Below, piece after piece: positions 24,751-35,783 of a DNA stretch of 64,000 nt. The notes beneath the pieces are model-generated. The model saw only the letters and a program-made list of their open reading frames with translations, did not search any database and was not told the origin of the DNA. This stretch comes from Solen grandis (taxonomy: Eukaryota; Mollusca; Bivalvia; Adapedonta; Solenidae): assembly GCA_021229015.1 (NCBI GenBank), contig CM037781.1, positions 64,060,581-64,124,580 of the forward strand, in the 5' to 3' direction. Numbering within the stretch: the first letter of the stretch is position 1; every line of letters starts with the position of its first letter. A program made the translations under genes and the position numbers.

Positions 24751-25240
24751 GTTAGTTTTTGTGTCAACTGCTGTGGGCAGAGGTGACACATAGGGATCAC
24801 TTTTCCGTCGTCCGTCTGTCGGTCACGCTTTTTCGTCATGCTTCAGCAGGTAATACATGTGTTCCAGAGAACTCTCTTTTTACTGCATACATATCCACCT
24901 TTTCATGCAGGCATGATTATTTCGATATTAATCTTTGTTTCTTTATTATGGACTTCAATGTAAAACTTCCCAAACTTTTTCGTACATCAAGAATTAATGA
25001 TGGGATATTAACACATGAATATGTACACACTTTTAACATGTATATTTCAGAAATTTTAAATGTTATATACATCTTCCGACAGTATTTTTGGCTCACCAGG
25101 GTATAATGTGCTCAGTTGAACCTTTGTGGTCATCCTCTTCAGTCTTAATATTTGCTTACATCTCCTAAAACGACTGGAAATAATTCTATTATAACTTAAA
25201 AACGATGATTCATTGGTGGAAATCTTCTTTGGTAGGACGT

Positions 25241-25340
25241 NNNNNNNNNNNNNNNNNNNNNNNNNNNNNNNNNNNNNNNNNNNNNNNNNNNNNNNNNNNN
25301 NNNNNNNNNNNNNNNNNNNNNNNNNNNNNNNNNNNNNNNN
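25241..25340. other. Assembly gap (100 N)
   Basis: Second 100-N join. It follows P450 exon 9 by 490 bases, so the missing haem-loop exons may have been lost here. Confidence 0.99.
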
Positions 25341-25668
25341 GTAGTTTTTAATTGATGACGATGTAAATACAGGTTTTATGTAGTAGAAGAAATCAGAAAC
25401 GAATAAGCTTCACTGGCTAGTTGAGTTTTACCCTTTACTTTTCTCTTTTTACTGAGTATTCCTAAAATAATTGAGTAATTTAGCAAATGTTACCTCTTGA
25501 AATGCATTAAAACAAAATCTCTGTCTTACTGAATGTTCTCCAAGACCGCAATGTCACGTCATCATTAACGGGTAAATTTGAGCCTAAGATCGTTTAAGGG
25601 GCATAAGATTTAAATGTTGAAGTTAAAAAATCCATGTATCGGGGAATTGGGGTGGGGATTGTCATCAG
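25341..25668. other. Non-coding start of the next contig
   Basis: No P450 exon or other gene seen. Confidence 0.5.
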
Positions 25669-25836
25669 AGATATGCATTCCGCACTCATTCCACTGTTAC
25701 ATTTTGTTATGACTGACGGCTACCATAATCGCTGGTTCCCAAATGTCATATTGTAATTATCACAAAAGCCGATAACCAATTCAATATGGTAGCCGCAAGT
25801 CATAACAAGTCATAACAAAATGAGGGCGGAATGCAT
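25669..25836. repeat. Foldback element
   Basis: Left arm GCATTCCGCACTCATT...CATTTTGTTATGACT...GGCTACCAT pairs with right arm ATGGTAGCC...AGTCATAACAAAATG...GGCGGAATGC. Arms about 60 bases, each imperfect (AAGTCATAAC is doubled in the right arm). Confidence 0.85.
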
Positions 25837-27779
25837 CGATACTAGCGACTTCTAGAAAAAACATAACTTGTGAGAATTAAATAAATACATAATTTATTGT
25901 TTAATATGGGTATTGTTGGAAATATTGTATTTCTGCGAAGTTGCCGTTGAAAAGCGCATTGACTGTGATATGCATTGCTTCGGTCACATCGTGTCCGAAT
26001 ACAGTTTCCATTGAGTCTCGTGACTCGTATTGTCTTTGTAGTTTATCTAAGATAGAAAATCGACTCAGCAACGAAAAGGCCTATTGTTTCTGCGTTGAAC
26101 AAGATCGGCATATTTGAAATCAGCTGAAAATTGTGTCAGATACGAAGTACAGAATGCGACCATGTCAGTTTTCCTATAGATTTTAAACGGAGAGTTACAT
26201 ACCTTTCCTTATTTTATGATATCAATATTTTTTTTTCTTGAATTGTGAATTTTGTTATAAATGTGTTTTGAATTGTAACTTTGTATCACTGGGGGGTACC
26301 ACGCCGGTAGCCTGAGACTGGCATCATCCTATGACACAGGGAACCTGTACGAGTGTCGGAGGGTGTAACTCGGATCTGACCGTATGGAGTGTACGTGACG
26401 AAGACTTGTCACTGGTGACATTTTTTTGTGTGTATATAATGGATAAAGGTTCAATAAATCTAAACTGATTAGATATATCCAAACTTATTTGAATTCATTA
26501 TGGTGATTTTCAAATTAAAAGGGAGATAAATGTCACTTGTAAAAGTTACCATCAATTTCATCATTATTTCCCTTGTCACTCCGTGTGTGTGTCCTCCATC
26601 TAATTATAGTAAAGTTCTACCGTACTTTGCCGTAGAAAAAAGCTTTGCTTTAAACAAACTAGACGAGTAAGTACTTAATTTTTATTATTTTCATGCCTTT
26701 TTGATTTATATAATCAAAGTAAATGCTCTGACTCAGTTACAGGACTGGTTGGCCCAGACTCAGGTGTGGTATCATGTACCTAGAATAGCAAGCAAAATTT
26801 AAATCTATGTCAAGGTCATCAACGTATTGTCTTTTTTAAAGAATGGTTCGTGTGAAAGGTACATATAATAATAATAAAAAAGAAGTTAATTTGATAAAAA
26901 AACTCTTGCACGCTTAAGACTGTGGTCGCAAAATTTTGTGGTAGCGTTTAACTCAGTACTCTGAAGTCCGATTTAATGCATTCTCTTCCTTGTTGATTTC
27001 CCATTGAAATATACTTGTTATGTGACAAACGTTCGGTTGTTGGAAAGTTTATGCGCTAAGAGAGGTTGAATATTCAAATGCAAGAAAAGGTAGGATTGGG
27101 ATATTTTGTTTTCTGCATATGATTTGCAGCACATTATAAAATACGTGTATACAGTGTGACAAGTTTAGGTCATGCACGGCTTGGCTTCTATAAATGGTCA
27201 AACTTCACCAAAAAATCGGAAAATTCAAATTTTCGAAAATATGCTTTTTAGTTTTTTTTTAAGCTCCTGATTTTAGTCTTTGTTCAATTTTCGTTTAATG
27301 TTTCAAAGAGACTGACAGGTTCAAATTTTGAAAATTTGCAAAGGTTAAGGTCATATTTCGATTTTTCTTTATTTGGTCTTTAACTGAAAATAGCTCAGAA
27401 ACGAAAAAAAAAAATTCGAGAGACTATGTGTATTATTTTTAGCGCTTTGGATGTTCTGTTAGAATATATTCAGTTTTTGCTGATCAGGGTTTATACAGTA
27501 CATAATTTATGGGAAAACGAAAATATTGGTTCCCCTATTGTACTCAATTTGTTATATTTCGAAAAATATTGATTTTTGCAAAAAAAGTAAAAACACACTT
27601 GGTAGCCCGAATCCTGGCCGTTTCAATGATATGCAAGATAAAGATCTGATCAGGCATTACATAGTTAAGGAGAGAAAACGAAATGAAATGTAACATTTTC
27701 TTGCCGTTTTCTGGTCAGCTTTTAAAAAAAGTGGATACATAAAGAGTATGAAATGTTCAATATTCAAAAAGGTGTGAGA
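25837..27779. other. Non-coding stretch
   Basis: No gene or P450 3' exon found. A moderately GC-rich patch at 26285-26410 (GGTACCACGCCGGTAGCC...) stands out from the AT-rich surroundings but matches nothing I know. Confidence 0.45.
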
Positions 27780-28490
27780 AATAGGCTAGAACATCTCACA
27801 TCATTATTCGATGCTCAAAAACGAGCTACAGGCGAATTTCGAGGCAGACATGAGATCGAAATTAAGCGAGTATCAACCTAGGTTCAACTTTCGAGCCACT
27901 TCTGACATCGTTATTTGATATTCAAAATCGAGCTACAGGCGAATTTCGAGCCAGCTATGAGATCAAAATTCTGCGAATATCGATCTAGGTTCGAATATCG
28001 AGCAACCTATGACATCGTTACCCACCACGTCAAAAATAAGTAAATAAAGCGCAAATATCAAGCTGTGTGCGAATTTCGATCCAGGTTCCAAAACTGAGAC
28101 AACTCGGATATTGTAATTCGCCATATATGAAATGCGAATATCGAGCTAGCGACGAATTTCGACCCAGAAATGATATCGAAATTCAAAAACTTAATACAGC
28201 CGAATATCGAGCTAGATTTAAATACTGAGCCAACTTGGACATCGTTATTCGCCATATAAGAAAGCGGTATTTAACAGGTAGTTCGGCGATGGAAAAGGTT
28301 TTTCCCCAAAAACGAATTTCCGGGACGGACATTGTTATTTACCAAGCGAATATCGTGCTTGGGAGAATTTTGAGCCAGGTCTGAGATCGGAAAAAAATAT
28401 AAAAAATAAAGACGAATATCGAGATAGGTTCCAATACCGAGTCGAGACTTATAATAGGGTATATAATTAGGGTATCGTTATTCACCATAT
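27780..28490. repeat. Degenerate tandem array, about 116-bp theme
   Basis: Blocks GCTACAGGCGAATTTCGAG (27827 and 27943), CGAATATCGAGCTAG and GACATCGTTATTCGCCATATA recur with much divergence. It runs into the 24-bp minisatellite. Confidence 0.75.
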
Positions 28491-28551
28491 AAGAAATGAC
28501 AAAGTTTTTTAGATGTTTAAATTGAAAAAAAACAAAAAACTTCTCTATTTC

Positions 28552-29459
28552 CTTTATCAAGTTCTCTATCTAGGCCTCTATCAAGTTCTCTATCTAGGTC
28601 TCTATCAAGTTCTCTATCTAGGTCTCTATCAAGTTCTCTCCCTAGGTCTCTATCAAGTTCTCTCCCTAGGTCTCTATCAAGTTCTCTCCCTAGGTCTCTA
28701 TCAAGTTCTCTATCTAGGTCTCTATCAAGTTCTCTATCTAGTTCTCTATCAAGTTCTCTATCTAGGTCTCTATCAAGTTCTCTATCTAGGTCTCTATCAA
28801 GTTCTCTCCCTAGGTCTCTATCAAGTTCTCTCCCTAGGTCCCTATCAAGTTCTCTATCTAGGTCTCTATCAAGTTCTCTATCTAGGTCTCTATCAAGTTC
28901 TCTCCCTAGGTCTCTATCAAGTTCTCTACCCTAGGTCTCTATCAAGTTCTCTATCTAGGTCTCTATCAAGTTCTCTATCTAGGTCTCTATCAAGTTCTCT
29001 CCCTAGGTCTCTATCAAGTTCTCTCCCTAGGTCCCTATCAAGTTCTCTATCTAGGTCTCTATCAAGTTCTCTATCTAGGTCTCTATCAAGTTCTCTCCCT
29101 AGGTCTCTATCAAGTTCTCACCCTAGTTCTCTATCAAGTTCTCTATCTAGGTCTCTATCAAGTTCTCTCCCTAGGTCTCTATCAAGTTCTCTATCTAGGT
29201 CTCTATCAAGTTCTCTCCCTAGGTCTCTATCAAGTTCTCACCCTAGGTCTCTATCAAGTTCTCTCCCTAGGTCTCTATCAAGTTCTCTATCTAGGTCTCT
29301 ATCAAGTTCTCCTAGGTCTCTATCAAGTTCTCTCCCTAGGTATTATCAAGTTCTCTATCTAGGTCTCTATCAAGTTCTCTACCTAGGTCTCTATCAAGTT
29401 CTCACCCCATGTCTCTAACAAGTTCTCTCCCTAGGTATCTATCAAGTTCTCTCTCTAGA
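28552..29459. repeat. 24-bp minisatellite, about 38 units
   Basis: Unit TCTATCAAGTTCTCTATCTA+GGTC with a common CCCTAGG variant. The 301-codon open frame 28513-29418 is open only because the unit is a multiple of three and lacks stops; it is not a gene. Confidence 0.98.
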
Positions 29460-29511
29460 CCCTTGACTGTTATAATCACTTATGTAATTCTGGCTCAAAT
29501 TCCAACAACAA

Positions 29512-29640
29512 TACTTAGCGCTAAGTAATACTTAAATTCTTAAACTAGGTAGATGCACATTCCACCATTACTATTTTATGAAATATTAAAGCACACGACT
29601 AAGTTGAAATGAATTATTAGCTTAATAACTAACAGTAATT
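29512..29640 (-). repeat. Dispersed repeat R1, minus copy
   Basis: Reverse complement of 12935-13060, opening with the palindrome ACTTAGCGCTAAGT at its left edge. Confidence 0.8.
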
Positions 29641-31298
29641 GGTAAGAATGAAAAATTAGGGTATCTTTATTAAAGAAACAAGACTAATGAAATTCGCCCT
29701 TAAGTATTTAAGTTTTATTTAGCGCTAATACCCCCCCCCCCCACACACACATACAGTAACCATGCATGTCAAATGTAATTGAGTTTAATTAAAAACATAC
29801 AGTCTTGAAGGATTAAACTGCAGGGGAAAAGTAATAATCACGTTTCGAGATATTATGTAAGGATACATATACAAAGGAAGCATGCATGCCATAAAAATAA
29901 AGATCCAAATTATGAATAAATGCATGCATAAAAAAGAACATGTTGGTAAATGAGCAAGAATATTTAAAAACAATAATCAATAATGCTGAATAAGGTCATA
30001 GTTCAGTCTATTTAAAGTATTGGTAAAACATCAGATAAATTGTAACGGTATGTCAAGTTCATATTTTGCTGACCATTGTTGAATGTCTCATGTAGAGGGT
30101 AGGAACAACATGCTGTAGCAGTGATTATTTTCAGCAACAGCGACGGTTACTGTCAGTGCACTGTTATTCACAATCATGAAAACACAATGATTTTAATTAA
30201 ATTAAGAAAAATATTTAAACACATAATCCTAGGAATCTGTATGTGACGTAATATCCGGTTTAAGGTTGGTGACGCTGGGTGTTTATGTATACACACATAT
30301 TCATACACAGTTGGAAAGTTTGGTGTAAAACAAAGCACCGTTGGATGTGTCCTCTCCGACGTCTGCTGCTTGATCCGACTCGAAGGATAAGTTGTCCGTT
30401 GATGAACTCATCGTTGGAAGTATAGAGGTTGCAGTTGAATACGATTATATACAGTTTACTGTTATAATGTTGTGTCTATTGGTTATTATCACCGTAATAA
30501 CACGTGAAGCTGGACAGTTGGTGTAGTTGTACCTTACGTTGTAAGATGGAATGGCATTCCGTAGAGTGGTTACAGTAGGCATACCTTAAGCAATCTTCGT
30601 TAAAATAGCAAATAATACACACAACAATTACATCTCATCATTTCCTATATGGTACTTATTGTCTTTCACGTTATATTTGAATATGATATATAGAATCACA
30701 CACGTTCATTTAATTGCAGAAATACTTATACTTAGTTATCTCAACCTAGGAAATGTTTCTTGGAAATACACCAGCAGTACTATAAGACTTGATAAAATTT
30801 ATGCATATCTCAAGTTAGAGGCTTTCATTATTAGAGGAGAGAACTAATCTGTGTATTAATTATGTATAGTAATATAGTTTCCTAAACTTAAACATGGTGA
30901 CATGATATTGGTCTGATACTAATCTGCACTTATCCACAAATTGTGCAACATACTCGTACCTAGTTTCAGTTTTAAGATTATACCTGATAGTCATAATCCT
31001 AATCATATATCGGTCCCAAAAATGCCGCATTTTTGCAGTTCCTGGAAAGGAGCCATCTTTGATTAGATAACGGTCCAATAAAATCCTTTGTTACCAAAGT
31101 GTAAACAAATCCCATGATTCAATTATAGAACATATATACACCGTTTATACCATAAATACATTTGAAATTATACAACATATATATGACTTTTAACACAGAT
31201 ATCTCAAATTATACAATACATATACATAAGTAACGGAACATATATATGGAATTATACAACACATAAATAAGCAATTTTATCATACGACATTGTGCTCA
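29641..31298. other. Non-coding stretch
   Basis: C run plus (CA)n at 29731-29753. No gene recognised. Confidence 0.5.
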
Positions 31299-31788
31299 AA
31301 CAGCTGTTTTCGGTGTCGTATACCCATTTCATATTTTCTTATATTTAACACGTTACATATAACTTTTAGGCCGAATTACATCACTCCGCGTCACGCGCGT
31401 GTATTCTATATGTATGCATAGTGTGTTGCACTCGAACAGCTGGATTAGATGTGTTTGATTCATAATTCATATGATGCTGAAAAGTACTCACGTTAAATCG
31501 TTATTTTCAGTTATTATTTGAAACTATTTTCTTGGTGTTAGATTACAGAAGTAATTCGTGCACAGTCCGTTCCTTCATTTGTTTGTTTGTTAGTTGTTAT
31601 AATCGCGTTTTACTGTTTCTATATAGGTCATATGATAAAAAGAATCTGACATGAATTGTAATTTCATATCAAAATTTGCTGAACTCGTTCATGAAAATGT
31701 TATTAAGCTCGCCAGAGGCCCGCTTAATAACATTTTTATGAACTCGTTTAGTGAAATTTGATATGAAATAACAATTCATGTCAGATCC
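31299..31788 (+). repeat. Dispersed repeat R2 with terminal hairpin, copy 1
   Basis: Shares with 39353-39880 the blocks AGCTGTTTTCGGT, TAGGCCGAATTAC, TCACGCGCGTGTA, GTTGTTATAATCGC. It ends in a hairpin at 31642-31787 whose arms (GAATCTGACATGAATTG...ATGTTATTAAGC / GCTTAATAACAT...CAATTCATGTCAGATCC) are about 65 bases. Confidence 0.88.
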
Positions 31789-31844
31789 TATATATACAAT
31801 ATATATTTGAAATTATACCATAAACATATGCAACTATATGCAAT

Positions 31845-31845
<1 letters not shown>

Positions 31846-31900
<55 letters not shown>
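31846..31900. repeat. (AT)n microsatellite
   Basis: About 27 AT units with one interruption, just outside the R2 hairpin. Confidence 0.97.
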
Positions 31901-31912
<12 letters not shown>

Positions 31913-32099
31913 GATCAGATTCATACAATATTTATATACAGTTATACAACATATATGTAAATATTGAATATTGCAACGTCTGACATGCCATATATGAGAG
32001 ATAATTTAACTTGTTAATACCTTGTAGATCTAATTTCATAAGGTGTCCACTGCTGAATAAACAGTAAATGGAACAGAAACCCATGTATGAGATCATGTT

Positions 32100-32275
32100 A
32101 TCCTCTTTTCACATTACGGCCACCTGTATTAAGCGGTCAACCTGCATTTAGTGGTATTTTTAATACGACAAAACCAGCGCTTTGTCATATGCTTAACCTT
32201 CGTTTAGCGTCCACCTCTGTTATGCAGCCACATTCTCTTGTTCCCTTGACTGACCGCTTAAAACAAGTTTGATGT
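32100..32275 (-). repeat. Dispersed repeat R3, minus copy
   Basis: Reverse complement of 16901-17079 (CGGCCACCTGTATTAAGCGG, CAACCTGCATTTAG). The open frame 32087-32272 lies within it. Confidence 0.75.
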
Positions 32276-32319
32276 ATGGTCCCTCTTATAAAGAGTAAAT
32301 TATCTTAAATCCCTCTTCA

Positions 32320-32322
32320 CCT

Positions 32323-32353
<31 letters not shown>

Positions 32354-32504
32354 TATAATGAGTTAATCTCTCCCTGCCTTTCTCTCGTAATGAGTAAATC
32401 CTCCCCCCCCCCCTCTCTCTCTTGTCATGAACAATATCATACTCTCTCTTATAATGTTGTCCTTTTCTTCTTATAATGTTGTCCTTCTCTAATGCGTAAT
32501 TTCT

Positions 32505-32535
<31 letters not shown>
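32320..32535. repeat. CT-rich low-complexity region
   Basis: Interrupted (CT)n runs with a C run at 32402-32413, ending in (CA)n. Confidence 0.95.
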
Positions 32536-32536
<1 letters not shown>

Positions 32537-32764
32537 AGGCAAATATTAACATCAACTGATCGACATGAAGCTGTACAAACCTTCAATACGCCACTGGTTA
32601 TTTACACACAGACAGGTTGTGGAAATACCGATGCGTAATGAAATCCTCTGGGACAAAAACATAGTATTCTAAAGGTATTTCACCTGATGAATATAAAAAA
32701 TTGTCTGACGTTCTCTTTATTCACATTCATTAATATGCCAATGAGAGGGAGAGAGAGAAAGAGA

Positions 32765-33170
32765 TCTGTGCACCGTGCACGTCAAAGAACTAACCGATGC
32801 GCAAATTCAGCTAGGATGTCTCACCCGGACTCCCCTGTATGAAGACACTGTCACGCATAAGTGCTATGTGCATATAATATACAGGACTAAATTAAATAAC
32901 AAAAACAGATGTTCACACTTTCGGCGAGCCGGATTCATAACGAACAGCTCAGTCATAAAGACACCCTCATCATTATCATCAGCAGCACCACCAAAGGCAA
33001 ATTGATCGGCTGGTAACGCAACTGACTTCTTATCCCAAGGTTCGAACCCCGTCTGAGGTAAGGATTTTTCATGACCTTCCCAGGCGCTAAGTACTGGCCC
33101 AACCCATTTGGATTAATGTATGTTGTAAGACCTCGTTTCCTTATAGTCGTAAAATAATGTATTTAAGCAA
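32765..33170 (+). repeat. Probable composite repeat with a tRNA-like SINE head
   Basis: Pol III-like boxes near 33004-33050 (GATCGGCTGGTAACGC, then GGTTCGAACCCCG). The upstream part (GTGCACCGTGCACGTCAAAG) looks repetitive but I cannot name its family. Confidence 0.45.
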
Positions 33171-34228
33171 ACCAAAAGCACAACCACCAATTTTATCATC
33201 AGCATAAGTTTCAATATTCACCAAATTCGATGATTCATGTATATCACATAATTTTACGTACAGTCGTACAACAAATTATATTACAAATGACTATATGATA
33301 AATCTGTAAGTGGTCATTTTTGTGTTGTATACATATAGTTATCACATAATTTGACTTTTTCTTTTGTACATATGATACTACAGAGTTAGTTCCATTCATT
33401 TATTATTAACGATTTTTGCATGGTAATTGGACTACTTTATAAATAAGAAAAAAACATGGAAACACCTTTCTTAATACATATAACCCGAACTTACATACGT
33501 TTATGCATACAGTCTCCTTTCTATACATATATGTAAATTTAATCATTTTAATTGTTCAAAACTCAGATATTATTTAGATAATTTGTCACTGACCTATTTA
33601 AAACACGATATGGTCACTTAATCATAATAGACATGTATTTACATGTCTCACCTGTGTAAAGGCAGCACGTGCGGCACTGTCTTTCATTCCATTTGTCACT
33701 GATTGTTCAAGGGTGAACCTTAAACGTTTGCAGAACGCGTCATTAAGCACGAATGGAAAGAAAAGAAACTTTCACGCTACGATCTCTAGAAGCACAATAT
33801 ATATATATAGCTACAAAGTGGTTAGTTTTTATTATATTCAAGTTAATTACATTTTAAAATTACGCATCTGCTGGACTGTCTTGCCAGAGATAGCTAAAAG
33901 CCTAGGTCCCCACCAGGGGTTAGACAGATAGTCACGTTGAAGATCTAGTGTGAATATGAAAAAAAAAACAACAACAAAAAAACAAACTTTGCAACTTGTT
34001 CGTTGTCTACTTTGAAAATTAAAAACTATATATGATACCCCAGAAAGGGCGGGTGAAGGATTTTTGTTTTATAATTGCAGTTTCAACCACTCTCGACTTT
34101 TCTGGACCACAACGGTTACTGAGAACATGCGTGTAAATTGTATTATTTGTATGTACATTTTATATCTAAAGTCTGCCAGTTATTCTATTGTTCAAACTGA
34201 TTTGTTTTGGTAGAAAACACTTCGCAGA
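33171..34228. other. AT-rich non-coding stretch
   Basis: No gene recognised. Confidence 0.5.
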
Positions 34229-34545
34229 CCGTCCCCGGTGGCCGAGTGGTTACGTCCGTTCTTTGAAGGGCGTGGGTTCGGTCCCCTGCGGCGACATACC
34301 AAAGTCGTAAAAAAATGGCACTGCTATAGCTCCCTTGCTTGGCGCTCAGCATATGAAGGTAGTTCCAGGACTGGTTGGCCCAGTGTCAGGATAATATGAC
34401 TGGGTGTGGTATCATGCCACATGGCTACGACGTGAAAGTGCAGTGTGCAGCACTATATCTGTCTCAAGTAGACATTGTCTCCAAATGACTGAAATACTGT
34501 CGGTGGGACGTTAAATTCAACAAAAACATTCAATAAACAAACATA
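34229..34545 (+). repeat. tRNA-derived SINE (family B), full-length copy
   Basis: A-box GGTGGCCGAGTGGTTA, B-box GGGTTCGGTCCCC, body CTCCCTTGCTTGGCGCTCAG, CAGGACTGGTTGGCCCAG, GGGTGTGGTATCATGCCAC, and tail GTCGGTGGGACGTTAAA. Copies at 36121 and 54612. Confidence 0.88.
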
Positions 34546-35109
34546 GCAACATCAGATGACTCTTGACTGCAAGAACCATAAATCTATCTTTTTTGCAAGA
34601 ATTATGTCCCCTTTTCACTTCGATAATATCATATTTCTTGATTAACTTTTATGTTAGGTCAATCTCGATCCTTGATGCTATAGTGTGACAGCACTATATC
34701 TTTCTCAAGTAGACATAGTATCCCAATGACTAAAAAAAAACAAAAAACAAAAAAAACAAAAAAAAAACAAACACCGTTCCCCCTATGTAAGATTCCAGGA
34801 ACACACCAACTTTACTGGGATATGATTAAAATATGAAACTGTCCAGTGCTCACACAATTCAGGGAACACAATTTGATATAAGTTTTATTAACTTTTCTAA
34901 AGTCATACGTCTATGTTCAAATTAAATGCGTGCAAGTCACGGTAAAACAAGTCGTACACTTCACACATCAAGATTAAGGCTTAGTTTAAACAAGTTTGTT
35001 GCCATATAATCGAATCCATACATGAAGCAAAAATCAATAGGAACTTGCATATGGATCAATCCACAAGTTTTAAAACTTGACACGATCAAGGGAGAGCACC
35101 ATTTATTTG

Positions 35110-35783
35110 TTACTCAAGTTGAAACTTCGGAGATATTTTAAAGGTGGGGATGTTGAAATCATAAAACTCATATCTATTCTTGAATGTTTTGTATCCAAGA
35201 GTTCTCAAAGTATGTTTACAGAGAGTGTCGACTTTGCTAACTATTTTCCAAGGCAGGTTAGTTCGCCACCAAAATGGCGAAGACCGACCGGTTGAATCCG
35301 AGTTATCATTTAAAACAGTTAAGTCCTTTAAAAACTTAAAATTTCTCTTGTATAAAGACATGCCAGCAAATTTATATAAGACTTGCACTTTCTCGTATGA
35401 GTTCCCTAGCAACAGGTCTTCATAGAACAGGAATTTCACACGGTTGGGATAAAGAGACATCAGCTGTTGACCTTGCTCAAAATCCTCCAGCATCCTGGCG
35501 CACAGACTCTTTGCATCTTCTATGATAGCCGTGCTTGATGTATTATACCACTCGGTATTAATTCTAGAGTTGACAATAGCTCTTGGATCTCGAAAAAGAT
35601 GAATGATTTTTAAGTTTTCTTTTTCCTCTAAGAGTGGCTTGTAGTTATTCAAAGATAGTCGTAAGACTTTAGAGACACGATGACTTGCTTTTATACAAGC
35701 TGCTTTGATCGGTTCCCAGATACAACTTTCGTCGTTGACAGTTTTGGTGTCTAGGCATTTAGAAACTGTCTCCCAGACTGGTC
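35110..35783 (-). CDS. Sulfotransferase last exon (3'-phosphate binding motif)
   Basis: Begins after TTCTAG (minus strand) in phase 1 with PVWETVSKCL and runs to a TAA at 35112-35110. Carries KIIHLFRDPRAIVNSRINTE, the 3'-PB motif, then RVKFLFYEDLLLG and a C-terminal WRTNLPW segment. The open frame continues upstream to 35856, but that hydrophobic extension is intron sequence. AATAAA lies just after the stop and again near 34882. Confidence 0.92.

Noticed and set aside
14421..25340. P450 as an old processed pseudogene
   Set aside because: Introns and canonical splice sites are kept, so it is not processed; frame breaks are all one-base losses.
28513..29418. 301-codon open frame
   Set aside because: It only reads a 24-bp minisatellite whose unit is a multiple of three without stops.
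34229..34310. tRNA gene (A and B boxes present), also 36121, 37203, 15299, 15527, 33004, 54612
   Set aside because: Acceptor stems do not pair and the boxes are followed by shared SINE bodies.
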